Below, in pieces: positions 1 through 7,333 of a DNA stretch of 64,000 nt. Every line of letters starts with the position of its first letter. Positions within the stretch are counted from its first letter, which is position 1. The stretch is from Thermoactinomyces sp. DSM 45891 (GTDB taxonomy: Bacteria > Bacillota > Bacilli > Thermoactinomycetales > Thermoactinomycetaceae), in contig NZ_FPJZ01000003.1 in assembly GCF_900119485.1 (NCBI RefSeq), positions 62,001 to 126,000 of the forward strand, read 5' to 3'. Position numbers and translations under genes: made by a program. The notes under the pieces are model-generated. The model was not told the origin of the DNA and searched no databases. It worked only from the letters and a program-made list of their open reading frames with translations.

Positions 1-265
1 ACTCTCCCATTAAAAGTTTCTGGCATAAATCTAACTCGATCCCGCTTGTATAGGAATACGTCCCCATCTCATATTCTGTGAAATTTCCAATTGGACTAAG
101 TTGAATATCGTCTAAAGTTGGTTTAGGAAATGCTAGGTCTAGCCCTTTTTCAGTAGACTCATAGCTACTTCCATCAACTGGCTTGAACTGAGATTGTCTA
201 CTTTTCTTTCGACAAAAGTTCGTCAACACAATCGAATCGATCAGCGCAGAAATATATTGATTCAT
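1..265 (-). CDS. Hypothetical protein, N-terminal part (3' end outside window)
   Basis: An open frame of 88 codons starts at an ATG at 265 and runs off the left edge without a stop. The SD AAAGGA lies 6 bases before the start. The visible protein begins MNQYISALIDS and is polar with no clear signal peptide or membrane segment. I do not recognise the family. Upstream are about 115 AT-rich bases and then the terminator of the next gene, so it probably has its own promoter. The clean SD and uninterrupted frame support a real gene; its function is unknown. Confidence 0.55.
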   Translation of the reverse strand, partial: MNQYISALIDSIVLTNFCRKKSRQSQFKPVDGSSYESTEKGLDLAFPKPTLDDIQLSPIGNFTEYEMGTYSYTSGIELDLCQKLLMGE

Positions 266-382
266 GGTCATTCCTTTCGGAAACTAATACTCTGATCCAC
301 GTATGGTATCATATCCAAATTTATGAATACTATATTATAAAAATATAGTATAGTCAATTATAAATATCATAATTTAATTATA

Positions 383-541
383 TTAAACAAACAAAAAAAA
401 ACGCCCGATTTCAGCGTTAGCAACTTTTTGATTTTCGTTTATCTTATCGTTTTGTAACAGGACCTTCTGATCCGTATTTTCGAGAAAGACACCTACACTC
501 AGCACGATCATAAGTTTTATAATAAAATGAATCTGCTTCAT
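383..541 (-). CDS. Possible small peptide (52 aa) with hydrophobic N-terminus
   Basis: A short frame starts at an ATG at 541 with a good SD (GAGGTGG, 5 bases upstream) and lies 40 bases downstream of the ABC ATPase stop, so it may be cotranscribed. The peptide starts MKQIHFIIKLMIVLSVGVFL, which looks like a signal or membrane segment, followed by a polar part rich in Asn, Gln and Lys. A hairpin with a T-run overlaps its last codons, which is unusual and weakens the case for translation. It could be a small exported or membrane peptide that works with the ABC ATPase, or a chance frame in a 3' untranslated region. No family is recognised. Confidence 0.35.
   Translation of the reverse strand: MKQIHFIIKLMIVLSVGVFLENTDQKVLLQNDKINENQKVANAEIGRFFLFV
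393..418 (-). terminator. Terminator after the ABC ATPase unit
   Basis: Read on the minus strand, AACGC pairs with GCGTT across a 9-base loop and is followed directly by nine T residues. It ends the transcription unit of the ABC ATPase and overlaps the end of the small frame at 383-541. Confidence 0.6.
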
Positions 542-581
542 ACATCCACCTCATTTCTTTGCTTAATTGCTCTGATCTCTA

Positions 582-1523
582 CTACATACACTTCTTCATC
601 GCTTTACCTGTCAGTTCGATAAATACATCTTCTAATGTTCCGCTTTCAATCCTTATTTTCTCCCATTCAACCGATCCGAATAGTTTACTACTAATTAGGG
701 AGTCCAATAGATGACGTGTAACAGGCGTTGCAGTGATACAAACTTCTTTTTTTCCTCCTGTAGTCTCTGAAATCAGTAGCTCACCCAACCCTAGCTCCTG
801 TAGCTGTTCTTCTGTTGGGGCCGACTCCACCTCAAAAATTAATTGTTGCTTCGGAGAATGCTGATTGATAAGCTCCTGCGGTGTCCCTTGAGCAATGATT
901 TTTCCTTGATCTAATATAGCAATCTGGTCACATAAAGACTCTGCTTCTTCCATCGAATGGGTAGTGAGGAGAACACTACGTCCTCTTCTTTTTATGTCCT
1001 TAATCACTTCCCAAATGTATCGTCGTGCATGGGGATCTAGAGAGCTAGTCGGTTCATCCAAAAATAGGACCTCTGGATCCGATACGAGTGAAACAGCGAT
1101 TAACAACCGCCTCTTCTGTCCATCTGAGAGCTTTTTCACCATCATATTTTGTTTGTCGGCTAATCTCACAACTTCGAGAACCTCCATAACAGGCCTTGAT
1201 TTTTCATATAATGAAGCAAATAACTCCAGAAGTTCTCGAACAAGTAGGTTAGGAAATAAATTTTCTTCTTCTGGTTGGAGAGCCATCATCTCAAGTAACT
1301 TTGATCTACTTGTAGCTGAATTTTCATTTACCATATGGATCTCTCCGGATGTTGGAGAGCGTAAGCCGATAATCGATTCTAAAATCGTCGTTTTTCCTGC
1401 TCCATTAGGGCCAAGCAGTCCGAATACCTCATTTTTAGACACTGAAAAGGAAACATGGTCTACGACTACTTTATCATCATACTTCTTAACCAATTCTTCG
1501 ACGACAATCGAATGTTTCATCAT
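582..1523 (-). CDS. ABC transporter ATP-binding protein (NatA/drug-export type)
   Basis: About 313 residues. Walker A GPNGAGKTT, signature LSDGQKRRL, Walker B VLFLDEPTS and H-loop TTHSMEEAE are all present, so this is a complete nucleotide-binding subunit. The C-terminal region after about residue 220 resembles the extension found in NatA/CcmA-type exporters. The start is placed at the ATG at 1523 because the SD AAAGGA lies 6 bases before it; the ATG at 1538 is upstream of that SD. No permease is visible next to it: the downstream neighbours are a possible 52-aa peptide and an unknown partial gene. The partner membrane protein must be elsewhere or beyond the left edge. Substrate unknown. Confidence 0.85.
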   Translation of the reverse strand: MMKHSIVVEELVKKYDDKVVVDHVSFSVSKNEVFGLLGPNGAGKTTILESIIGLRSPTSGEIHMVNENSATSRSKLLEMMALQPEEENLFPNLLVRELLELFASLYEKSRPVMEVLEVVRLADKQNMMVKKLSDGQKRRLLIAVSLVSDPEVLFLDEPTSSLDPHARRYIWEVIKDIKRRGRSVLLTTHSMEEAESLCDQIAILDQGKIIAQGTPQELINQHSPKQQLIFEVESAPTEEQLQELGLGELLISETTGGKKEVCITATPVTRHLLDSLISSKLFGSVEWEKIRIESGTLEDVFIELTGKAMKKCM

Positions 1524-1691
1524 AATATATCCTTTCATAAACCCTGATTCTCAGGTATATCCGTCCGCATCATTCTCTCTATTTGATTTTATACCGATAA
1601 ATAAAAGTTAGAAAGTACCATGTTTTTTACTCTATTCAATTCAATATAAATGTTATATAATTAATTTTTTTCATTTTATAGAGAAGGCAAA

Positions 1692-1722
1692 AGGAAGTCA
1701 TCCCTAAAAGGAACCACTTCCT
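1692..1722 (-). terminator. Hairpin after acyl-CoA dehydrogenase gene
   Basis: AGGAAGT (1692-1698) pairs with ACTTCCT (1716-1722), with further inner pairing. On the minus strand it is followed by a short TTTT. It lies just past the dehydrogenase stop and probably acts as its terminator. Confidence 0.55.
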
Positions 1723-1743
1723 CTCTATCGATTGTACATCGAA

Positions 1744-3459
1744 CTATACGTTAACCACGTTTCCATTCACAAAACCACTTACAATCTCTTCAAAATATTC
1801 CACACTTGGGATACATGATGAACCAATACCATACAGGCTAGGACGATAAGTTCGATTGCAATAGTACTTTGCTACCTTGATCATTCGTGTCTCACCATCC
1901 TGTTTCCATCCATACTCCGCTTGCTGCATGAGGAAAATAGCACACGCGAGCTGCGTTACGGATGTGAGAAAGTGAAGTGCATGCGCTTGTTGTGTGAGTG
2001 GGTCAGCTTGAACTAGATAATCAAACTGGCCACTCACTTTTTGTAACTCCTGCCGTGCTATTTCACATTCTTCTGCGTATGCAGACAACGTTAACTCATT
2101 CAGCCCATTAGACAAGAAGCGTAAAAGTATATTCTGGTTAGCATCCGGTTGATTACGGGACATATTTTTCCAAAATTCCAGTGCCATAATATTCGTTGCG
2201 CCTTCCCACACTGTGTTCACTTGCGCATCACGAAGAAGTCTAGGTGTAACATATTCTTCAATATATCCATTTCCACCATGCATCTCTAATGACTCTTTGG
2301 CGTGGAGAACCGATTGCTCGCTACACTTAACTTTTGCCATGGCCAACAAACACCGTAATAGGGTAAGCGTATCAGGAAAAGAGTCTTCTTGTGTCGTATG
2401 GACACGGTCAAAATGTAAAAGCATCTGCGCCACTAAAGTCCAACTTGCTTCTATATCTACCATCATATTAAGTAATGACTCGCGAATCATCGGATAGGAG
2501 ATCAGAGAATTTCCGAAAGTATGGCGCTCTGTTACATAGGTAAACGCTTCTGAAAAAGCCCGTTGCGAGATGGCTAGAGAACCTGTTGCCGTACACATTC
2601 GCGAAACATTTAACGCTTCCGCCATTAACTTAAAGCCTTCCTGCTCCTTGCCGATAAGATATCCAATCGCATCTTGTAATACAAGTTCTCCACTCGCCAC
2701 TGCTCGAACGCCTAACTTATCTTTTAACCGTCTGATCGAAACGTTATTCCTGGATCCGTCCTTCAACTTTTTCGGCAAATAAAACAGGCTTAATCCCTTT
2801 GTTCCTAAAGTTTCTCCTGTACGTGCTAAAATGAGTGCTCCATCCGCATCACAATTACTTGCAAACCACTTCTCGCCTGTCAAAAGATAATGCTCCCCAT
2901 GCTTAACTGCTTTTGTCATAACACTACCTACATCCGATCCACCTTGAATTTCGGTTAAGAACGTAGCTCCTTGATGAAGGGTTTCCCGGTTCATACTGGC
3001 TAAACGCGGCAAGAATTCTTTTTTCTGTTCCTCAGTCGCATATTTTTCAATCACAAACGCAACAGACATCGTTAAGGTAACCGGACATGTAAAGCCCACC
3101 TCTGCTTTAGACATCAACATAAACATCAACTGTGAATAGAAATAAGGAATCTTACAAGGTACGTCCTCCTGATACCTCCAACCCACTACACCCCATTCAT
3201 AACAATCACCTACGGTTTGCAGATAGCCTTCGTTATACCAAATTTCATTAATCTCCTCACCTTGACGGTTATAACGGATTAATTTAGGTGTCCCATCACG
3301 GTCTGTATACTGAGCTCGCTCCTCCATGGGACCTGCACAATACTCGCCTAATTGATAGAGCCTCTCTTCTCCCCAATCTTTTAAATGAGATACATACTGC
3401 CGAAAATATCTTTGCATGATTGGATCGTTTTGATACCAATTACGTTTCTTGTTATCCAT
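1744..3459 (-). CDS. Acyl-CoA dehydrogenase, AidB-like subfamily
   Basis: A 571-residue flavoprotein of the acyl-CoA dehydrogenase fold. The FAD/substrate region has FLTEIQGGSDVGS, and the C-terminal half has HGGNGYIEEY and VWEGATNIMALE, the last resembling the WEG motif of the longer AidB/isovaleryl-CoA-dehydrogenase-like group. The length is well above the roughly 380 residues of classical short-chain enzymes, again as in AidB. It is expected to oxidise an acyl-CoA to the enoyl-CoA with FAD; the substrate cannot be told from sequence. The SD GGAG lies 8 bases before the ATG. It is monocistronic: a divergent nucleotidyltransferase lies upstream and a hairpin downstream. It could feed the leucine-type pathway at 30-35 kb, but they are not adjacent. 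Confidence 0.85.
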   Translation of the reverse strand: MDNKKRNWYQNDPIMQRYFRQYVSHLKDWGEERLYQLGEYCAGPMEERAQYTDRDGTPKLIRYNRQGEEINEIWYNEGYLQTVGDCYEWGVVGWRYQEDVPCKIPYFYSQLMFMLMSKAEVGFTCPVTLTMSVAFVIEKYATEEQKKEFLPRLASMNRETLHQGATFLTEIQGGSDVGSVMTKAVKHGEHYLLTGEKWFASNCDADGALILARTGETLGTKGLSLFYLPKKLKDGSRNNVSIRRLKDKLGVRAVASGELVLQDAIGYLIGKEQEGFKLMAEALNVSRMCTATGSLAISQRAFSEAFTYVTERHTFGNSLISYPMIRESLLNMMVDIEASWTLVAQMLLHFDRVHTTQEDSFPDTLTLLRCLLAMAKVKCSEQSVLHAKESLEMHGGNGYIEEYVTPRLLRDAQVNTVWEGATNIMALEFWKNMSRNQPDANQNILLRFLSNGLNELTLSAYAEECEIARQELQKVSGQFDYLVQADPLTQQAHALHFLTSVTQLACAIFLMQQAEYGWKQDGETRMIKVAKYYCNRTYRPSLYGIGSSCIPSVEYFEEIVSGFVNGNVVNV

Positions 3460-3606
3460 GTAAGTAGCTCCTCTGTAAAAAATAGATACCTACTCTTTAT
3501 TTCGACAATATTTAAATAAAAACCTATTACATCTTCAAATTGGAAAAATCAATTGGATCAAAATAATAGGAGTTAGGAGTCGACAAATTCAGGGAAGGAA
3601 GAAGGA

Positions 3607-4422
3607 ATGGAAACGTATCACAGAGGAAATGTAGAAAATGAGGAGTTATCACTTATGAAATCAAGCATCATGAATCAACTGAAACAAATTGAAGAAGAAC
3701 ACAGGGTTGAAATTTTGTATGCTGCTGAATCAGGAAGCAGGGCTTGGGGATTTGCCTCTGCTAACAGCGACTACGATGTCCGATTTATCTATAAGAGAAA
3801 TGTACCAGTATACCTCTCATTAAATCCTCCTAGAGATGTAATCGAAATCCCTATTCAACAAGATCTAGACTTCCATGGATGGGATTTATTTAAAGCACTT
3901 CGTTTGTTTCAAAGCTCCAATGCAACTTTGTTGGAATGGCTTTCTTCTCCAACCATATACAAGGAGGAAGGCGACATCGCTGAACAATTACGAAAATGTG
4001 CGATCGACCATTTCTCCATTAGGCGATCCAGTTTTCATTATCTCAATCTAGCAAAAAGGCACGATTTTAGACAAGTAAATCAAAAAGGGCAGGTTAAAAT
4101 CAAAGCCTATTTGTATTTATTGCGGGCCTTATTTTGCCTAAACTGGATCGAACAAAATCAAACCCCACCTCCTACACTTGTTTGGAGTCTATTAGATGGA
4201 ATTCGTATAGATCCTTGGATCCTCAATAAGTTTCACCAACTTGTAGACTTAAAAAAAGAGTCGGATGAGTTAGGGTTGATTGACATGGATATGGAGCTAA
4301 ATGCTCTCATCCAGAAAGAATTAACTCGTTATGAAGCGCAAATCCCGTCTTTACCCGATCGTAAATTAGAAAGTACTTTACTGAATCAGTTGATCTGGGA
4401 AGAGCTACATATCAAGATATAA
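3607..4422 (+). CDS. Predicted nucleotidyltransferase (YcgL/COG3541 type)
   Basis: Up to 271 residues. The polymerase-beta-like nucleotidyltransferase signature is clear: ESGSRAWGFASANSDYDVRF supplies the G-S and D-x-D metal-binding residues. The rest is helical and matches the YcgL/RlaP-type nucleotidyltransferases, whose substrate is not well defined. Two starts are plausible: the ATG at 3607 (preceded by AAGGAAGAAGG) and the ATG at 3655 (preceded by GAGGAG). The second gives a protein starting MKSSIMNQLKQIEEEH, like Bacillus homologues as I recall them. The gene is alone on the plus strand and ends at a strong bidirectional terminator. Confidence 0.8.
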   Translation: METYHRGNVENEELSLMKSSIMNQLKQIEEEHRVEILYAAESGSRAWGFASANSDYDVRFIYKRNVPVYLSLNPPRDVIEIPIQQDLDFHGWDLFKALRLFQSSNATLLEWLSSPTIYKEEGDIAEQLRKCAIDHFSIRRSSFHYLNLAKRHDFRQVNQKGQVKIKAYLYLLRALFCLNWIEQNQTPPPTLVWSLLDGIRIDPWILNKFHQLVDLKKESDELGLIDMDMELNALIQKELTRYEAQIPSLPDRKLESTLLNQLIWEELHIKI

Positions 4423-4425
4423 ATG

Positions 4426-4472
4426 AAAAAAGGATCACAGCCCATTCGTTACATAAGCTGTGATCCTTTTTT
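4426..4472. terminator. Strong bidirectional terminator
   Basis: A perfect 16-bp stem: six A plus GGATCACAGC pairs with GCTGTGATCC plus six T. It serves both convergent genes. The 3' end of the HAD gene, including its stop at 4449-4451, lies inside the hairpin. Confidence 0.9.
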
Positions 4473-4973
4473 CATTTTTTGTGAAGAAGAAGGATTTTCC
4501 CGTAGAACCTTCATAAATTCTTCTAAACCTTGATTCAGTTTTACGAGGAAAGTCATACAACCTGCTCTTTCCCCTGCTTGAATATCTGTATCTCGGTCGC
4601 CCACCATCCATGATTTAGCTAGATTGATACGATGCTTCTTTGCTAAATCTAAAATCATCTTCGGGCTTGGTTTTCGGCAATCACATATCGTCCTTCTTGG
4701 GTGATGGGGACACATCACAATCTCATCCACTTCGATTCGCGTCTGTAGGTGATCATGAATGGCATTTACTTGTTGGAGTGAATGAACACCCCAGTCAATG
4801 CCTCCTTGGTTAGTCACAACGAAAATTTTAAATCCTATTTGCCGTAGCTCTTGAATATCTTCTACTATCCCCTGGCATAGAAATAGGTTTTTTGGAGATG
4901 TAACGAAGGTAACTCGATCACTTTGGCATTCGTTTATGACGCCGTCCCTATCTAAGAAGATCGCTTTATTCAT
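4449..4973 (-). CDS. HAD-IIIA phosphatase, histidinol/heptose-bisphosphate phosphatase-like
   Basis: 174 residues with all HAD motifs: LDRDGVIN (motif I nucleophile Asp), VVTNQ (motif II), RKPSPKM (motif III Lys) and VGDRDTD (motif IV acids). Between motifs II and III there is a zinc-loop-like CPHHP...CDCRKP, typical of GmhB and the HisB phosphatase domain. The likely reaction is hydrolysis of a sugar or histidinol phosphate, substrate unknown. The SD GGGAGG lies 8 bases before the ATG. It is 21 bases after the DUF6530 gene and probably cotranscribed with it. Its last eight codons are encoded by the terminator hairpin. Confidence 0.8.
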   Translation of the reverse strand: MNKAIFLDRDGVINECQSDRVTFVTSPKNLFLCQGIVEDIQELRQIGFKIFVVTNQGGIDWGVHSLQQVNAIHDHLQTRIEVDEIVMCPHHPRRTICDCRKPSPKMILDLAKKHRINLAKSWMVGDRDTDIQAGERAGCMTFLVKLNQGLEEFMKVLRENPSSSQKMKKGSQLM

Positions 4974-4994
4974 CGCTACTACCTCCCGTATTCT

Positions 4995-5474
4995 TCAATA
5001 CCCCATATCGCGTAATATTTTTGCCAATGTTCTCAGTCGCTCACTAATCATCTCATCGTCTTCGCTTAATGTTTGACTAAAAAGCTTAATATCCTCATTA
5101 ATTTTCTCATTGTCTGTACAAATCGCTACTGTCATAGCATCTCCTTGCAAACCAATCCGATCAATGACAGGCTTTTGTGGATCATACAAATTCTCGTATC
5201 TATATGCCTCACGAAAATGAGCTAACGAGCGACAAATCAGGATAGATAGATCTAGAACACGGTGGAGTGGTAGTTCTTCTGATTGTCTTGACCATTTTTC
5301 TCCTGTATATCTCCATACTTTAGCAGAGATATCCACTTTTCCTCGATCGTTCCATTGTGCTAATCCCAACGAAAGCCCTTTTGCATCTGTGTGTTGGGAA
5401 AGCCTTCCGTCAACCTGTTCGTAATTCTCTGATACGACAACAGGCTTATGTTTTAATGTAGTCGGCAGTTTCAC
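4995..5474 (-). CDS. DUF6530 family protein
   Basis: 159 residues starting at a GTG with SD GGGAG. The very regular sequence (GLSLGLAQWNDRGKVDISAKVW, split here: GLSLGLAQWN then DRGKVDISAKVW, and WSRQSEELPLHRVLDL) matches what I recall of the conserved Bacillota family DUF6530. No catalytic motif or membrane segment is visible. It lies upstream of the HAD phosphatase in the same direction. A tandem palindrome 27 bases upstream of the start suggests a dedicated repressor or activator. Function unknown. Confidence 0.65.
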   Translation of the reverse strand: MKLPTTLKHKPVVVSENYEQVDGRLSQHTDAKGLSLGLAQWNDRGKVDISAKVWRYTGEKWSRQSEELPLHRVLDLSILICRSLAHFREAYRYENLYDPQKPVIDRIGLQGDAMTVAICTDNEKINEDIKLFSQTLSEDDEMISERLRTLAKILRDMGY

Positions 5475-5500
5475 TCTTCTCCCTCTTTCTAATCAATAAA

Positions 5501-5532
5501 TTAGTAATTTACTAAATCAGTAATTTACTAAA
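5501..5532. promoter_or_regulatory. Tandem palindromic operator candidate
   Basis: AGTAATTTACTAAA occurs twice (5503-5516 and 5519-5532), 16 bases apart, and each copy is itself a near-palindrome (TTAGTAA/TTTACTAA). It lies just upstream of the SD and start of the DUF6530 gene, where a repressor dimer pair could act. The regulator is unknown. Confidence 0.5.
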
Positions 5533-5596
5533 ATAATCATATTCTACATTTCCACTTTCGTCAATCCGAAACCATATTGTTTACTGGGCAAGCAGA

Positions 5597-5629
5597 AGAC
5601 CCTACTCAGTCAAATGTCGAATAGGGTCT
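5597..5629 (-). terminator. Hairpin after sigG
   Basis: AGACCCTA pairs with TAGGGTCT across a 17-base loop, 20 bases beyond the sigG stop. No clean T-run follows on the minus strand, so termination may be weak; a second small hairpin (ATAAGCT/AGCTTAT, 5633-5649) sits over the sigG stop codon. Confidence 0.45.
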
Positions 5630-5648
5630 CGGATAAGCTCTTAGCTTA

Positions 5649-6425
5649 TTATGTTACATACTTATACATCTGATGGATCGCCGCTTTCTCTAAGCGGGAT
5701 ACTTGCGCTTGTGAAATCCCAATTTCTTCAGCAACCTCCATCTGGGTTTTTCCTTCGAAGAAACGCATAGATAAGATCATTTTTTCCCGATCATTTAATC
5801 GATTTAATGCTTCTTTTAATGCAATCTCTTCTACCCACTGCAGATCTTTCGTTCTTTCATCACTTAATTGATCCATTACATAAATCGGGTCACCGCCATC
5901 TTGATAGACGGGTTCAAAGAGCGATACAGGGTCCTGAATCGCATCCAGAGCAAAAACGACATCTTCTTTGGGAACATTAAGTATCTCAGAGATCTCATGA
6001 ATAGTTGGTTCACGAGAGTGTTTATTAGTTAACGCATCACGTACCTGCAATGCTTTATATGCAATATCACGCAACGAACGTGAGACACGAATCGGGTTAT
6101 TATCACGAAGGTATCTCCGGATCTCTCCGATAATCATAGGCACAGCGTACGTAGAAAATTTAACATTCTGTCCTAAATCAAAGTTGTCAATTGCTTTCAT
6201 AAGTCCGATACAACCGACTTGAAAAAGGTCGTCTACATTTTCCCCACGGTTATTAAAGCGCTGAATAACGCTTAGAACAAGACGCAAATTGCCATTTACC
6301 AGTTTTTCTCTGGCTGAGCGATCACCAGCTTGGTATTCGCGAAACAGCACCCGCATTTCCTGGTTCTTTAGTACGGGTAGCTTCGATGTATCAACTCCGC
6401 ATATTTCTACTTTGTTCCGCGCCAT
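5649..6425 (-). CDS. sigG: RNA polymerase sigma factor SigG, late forespore
   Basis: 258 residues, close to the Bacillus SigG length. Region 2 has the core-binding and -10 recognition block (DDLFQVGCIGLMKAIDNFDL, KFSTYAVPMIIGEIRRYLRD) and region 4 has the helix-turn-helix (KTQMEVAEEIGISQAQVSRLEK). The N-terminal MARNKVEICGVDTSKLP is the typical SigG start. It directs late forespore genes after engulfment. It lies directly after sigE, as in other Bacillales. The SD GGAGG is 7 bases before the ATG and is one arm of a perfect inverted repeat, and a sigma-F-like promoter lies in the gap after sigE. Confidence 0.97.
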   Translation of the reverse strand: MARNKVEICGVDTSKLPVLKNQEMRVLFREYQAGDRSAREKLVNGNLRLVLSVIQRFNNRGENVDDLFQVGCIGLMKAIDNFDLGQNVKFSTYAVPMIIGEIRRYLRDNNPIRVSRSLRDIAYKALQVRDALTNKHSREPTIHEISEILNVPKEDVVFALDAIQDPVSLFEPVYQDGGDPIYVMDQLSDERTKDLQWVEEIALKEALNRLNDREKMILSMRFFEGKTQMEVAEEIGISQAQVSRLEKAAIHQMYKYVT

Positions 6426-6432
6426 AAATGTA

Positions 6433-6473
6433 CCTCCTCAGATGCAACTATTGGTAAGTATCTCCTGAGGAGG
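6433..6473 (-). promoter_or_regulatory. Leader hairpin occluding the sigG ribosome binding site
   Basis: In the sigG transcript CCTCCTCAG (complement of 6465-6473) precedes and perfectly matches CTGAGGAGG (complement of 6433-6441), giving a 9-bp stem with a 23-base loop. The downstream arm contains the sigG SD, so the folded leader would hide it. Occlusion of the sigG ribosome binding site by mRNA structure has been reported in B. subtilis, as I recall. Confidence 0.7.
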
Positions 6474-6481
6474 AAAATTTA

Positions 6482-6511
6482 TAATCAAACCCAAATAAAT
6501 TAAATTTATAC
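6482..6511 (-). promoter_or_regulatory. Sigma-F-type promoter for sigG
   Basis: On the minus strand GTATA (-35, complement of 6507-6511) is followed after 15 bases by GGTTTGATTA (-10, complement of 6482-6491). This fits the remembered sigma-F consensus GywTA-N15-GgnnAnAnTw with one clear mismatch. It is correctly placed for forespore transcription of sigG separate from sigE. Confidence 0.5.
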
Positions 6512-6539
6512 CATTACAAACAAAAAATTCCCTCTTTAC

Positions 6540-6553
6540 CGAACGAATGTTCT
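6540..6553. promoter_or_regulatory. LexA (SOS) box-like site between sigE and sigG
   Basis: CGAACGAATGTTCT matches the Bacillus LexA consensus CGAACRNRYGTTYC at 13 of 14 positions. It lies 25 bases past the sigE stop and upstream of the sigG promoter. It may be functional or a chance palindrome. Confidence 0.35.
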
Positions 6554-6577
6554 TGTTTATAATGAACTAGGATACGA

Positions 6578-7300
6578 TCAAACCATCTTGTTAAATTCTT
6601 TTCGCAATCTCTTTATAATCCTTTTTTCCAAACGAGAAATATAAGATTGAGAGATTCCAAGTAAGTCTGCAACGTCTTTTTGTGTCTTTTCTTCTCCACC
6701 ATCTAAACCAAAGCGAAGAACCATAATCTTTCTTTCACGATCTGATAGATTTGAGAGAGCAGAACGCAAAATTTTTCGATCTACTTGATCTTCTAAATCA
6801 CGGTAGATAATATCATTTTCCGTTCCCATCACATCAGATAATAATAATTCATTTCCGTCCCAATCTATGTTTAAGGGTTCATCGAAAGATACTTCGGACC
6901 GAATCTTATTATTACGACGTAGGAACATCAAAATTTCATTTTCAATACAACGAGAAGCATAAGTAGCTAGCTTAATTTTCTTAGAGGGATCAAACGTATT
7001 CACTGCCTTAATTAAGCCAATTGTGCCTATGGAGACTAGATCTTCGATATTAATCCCAGTATTTTCAAACTTACGGGCAATATAGACAACCAGTCGAAGA
7101 TTTCTTTCGATCAACATCGCTCGAACAGCAGTATCTCCACTTGGAAGGCGTAGAAGAAGGTGTTCTTCTTCCTCTCTTGTCAGCGGTGGCGGCAGTGCTT
7201 CACTCCCACCAATATAATAGAGTTCTTCGCCTTTTAGCCCCATGTAGATTAGCATACGATACCAAAAAAGTTGGCATAAGAGCTTCCACTTTATAACCAT
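6578..7300 (-). CDS. sigE: RNA polymerase sigma factor SigE precursor, early mother cell
   Basis: 240 residues. The N-terminal pro-sequence of about 27 residues precedes the characteristic ELYYIGGSEALPPPL, where the SpoIIGA protease cuts pro-SigE in B. subtilis. Regions 2 and 4 are intact (NLRLVVYIARKFENTG, KTQKDVADLLGISQSYISRL) and the C-terminus IKRLRKEFNKMV is as in Bacillus. It drives early mother-cell gene expression in sporulation. SD AAAGGGG before the ATG. It lies 33 bases downstream of spoIIGA, so the protease and its substrate are cotranscribed. Confidence 0.97.
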   Translation of the reverse strand: MVIKWKLLCQLFWYRMLIYMGLKGEELYYIGGSEALPPPLTREEEEHLLLRLPSGDTAVRAMLIERNLRLVVYIARKFENTGINIEDLVSIGTIGLIKAVNTFDPSKKIKLATYASRCIENEILMFLRRNNKIRSEVSFDEPLNIDWDGNELLLSDVMGTENDIIYRDLEDQVDRKILRSALSNLSDRERKIMVLRFGLDGGEEKTQKDVADLLGISQSYISRLEKRIIKRLRKEFNKMV

Positions 7301-7333
7301 GGATCTACCCCTTTCATCGGTCTACATAGTGAC

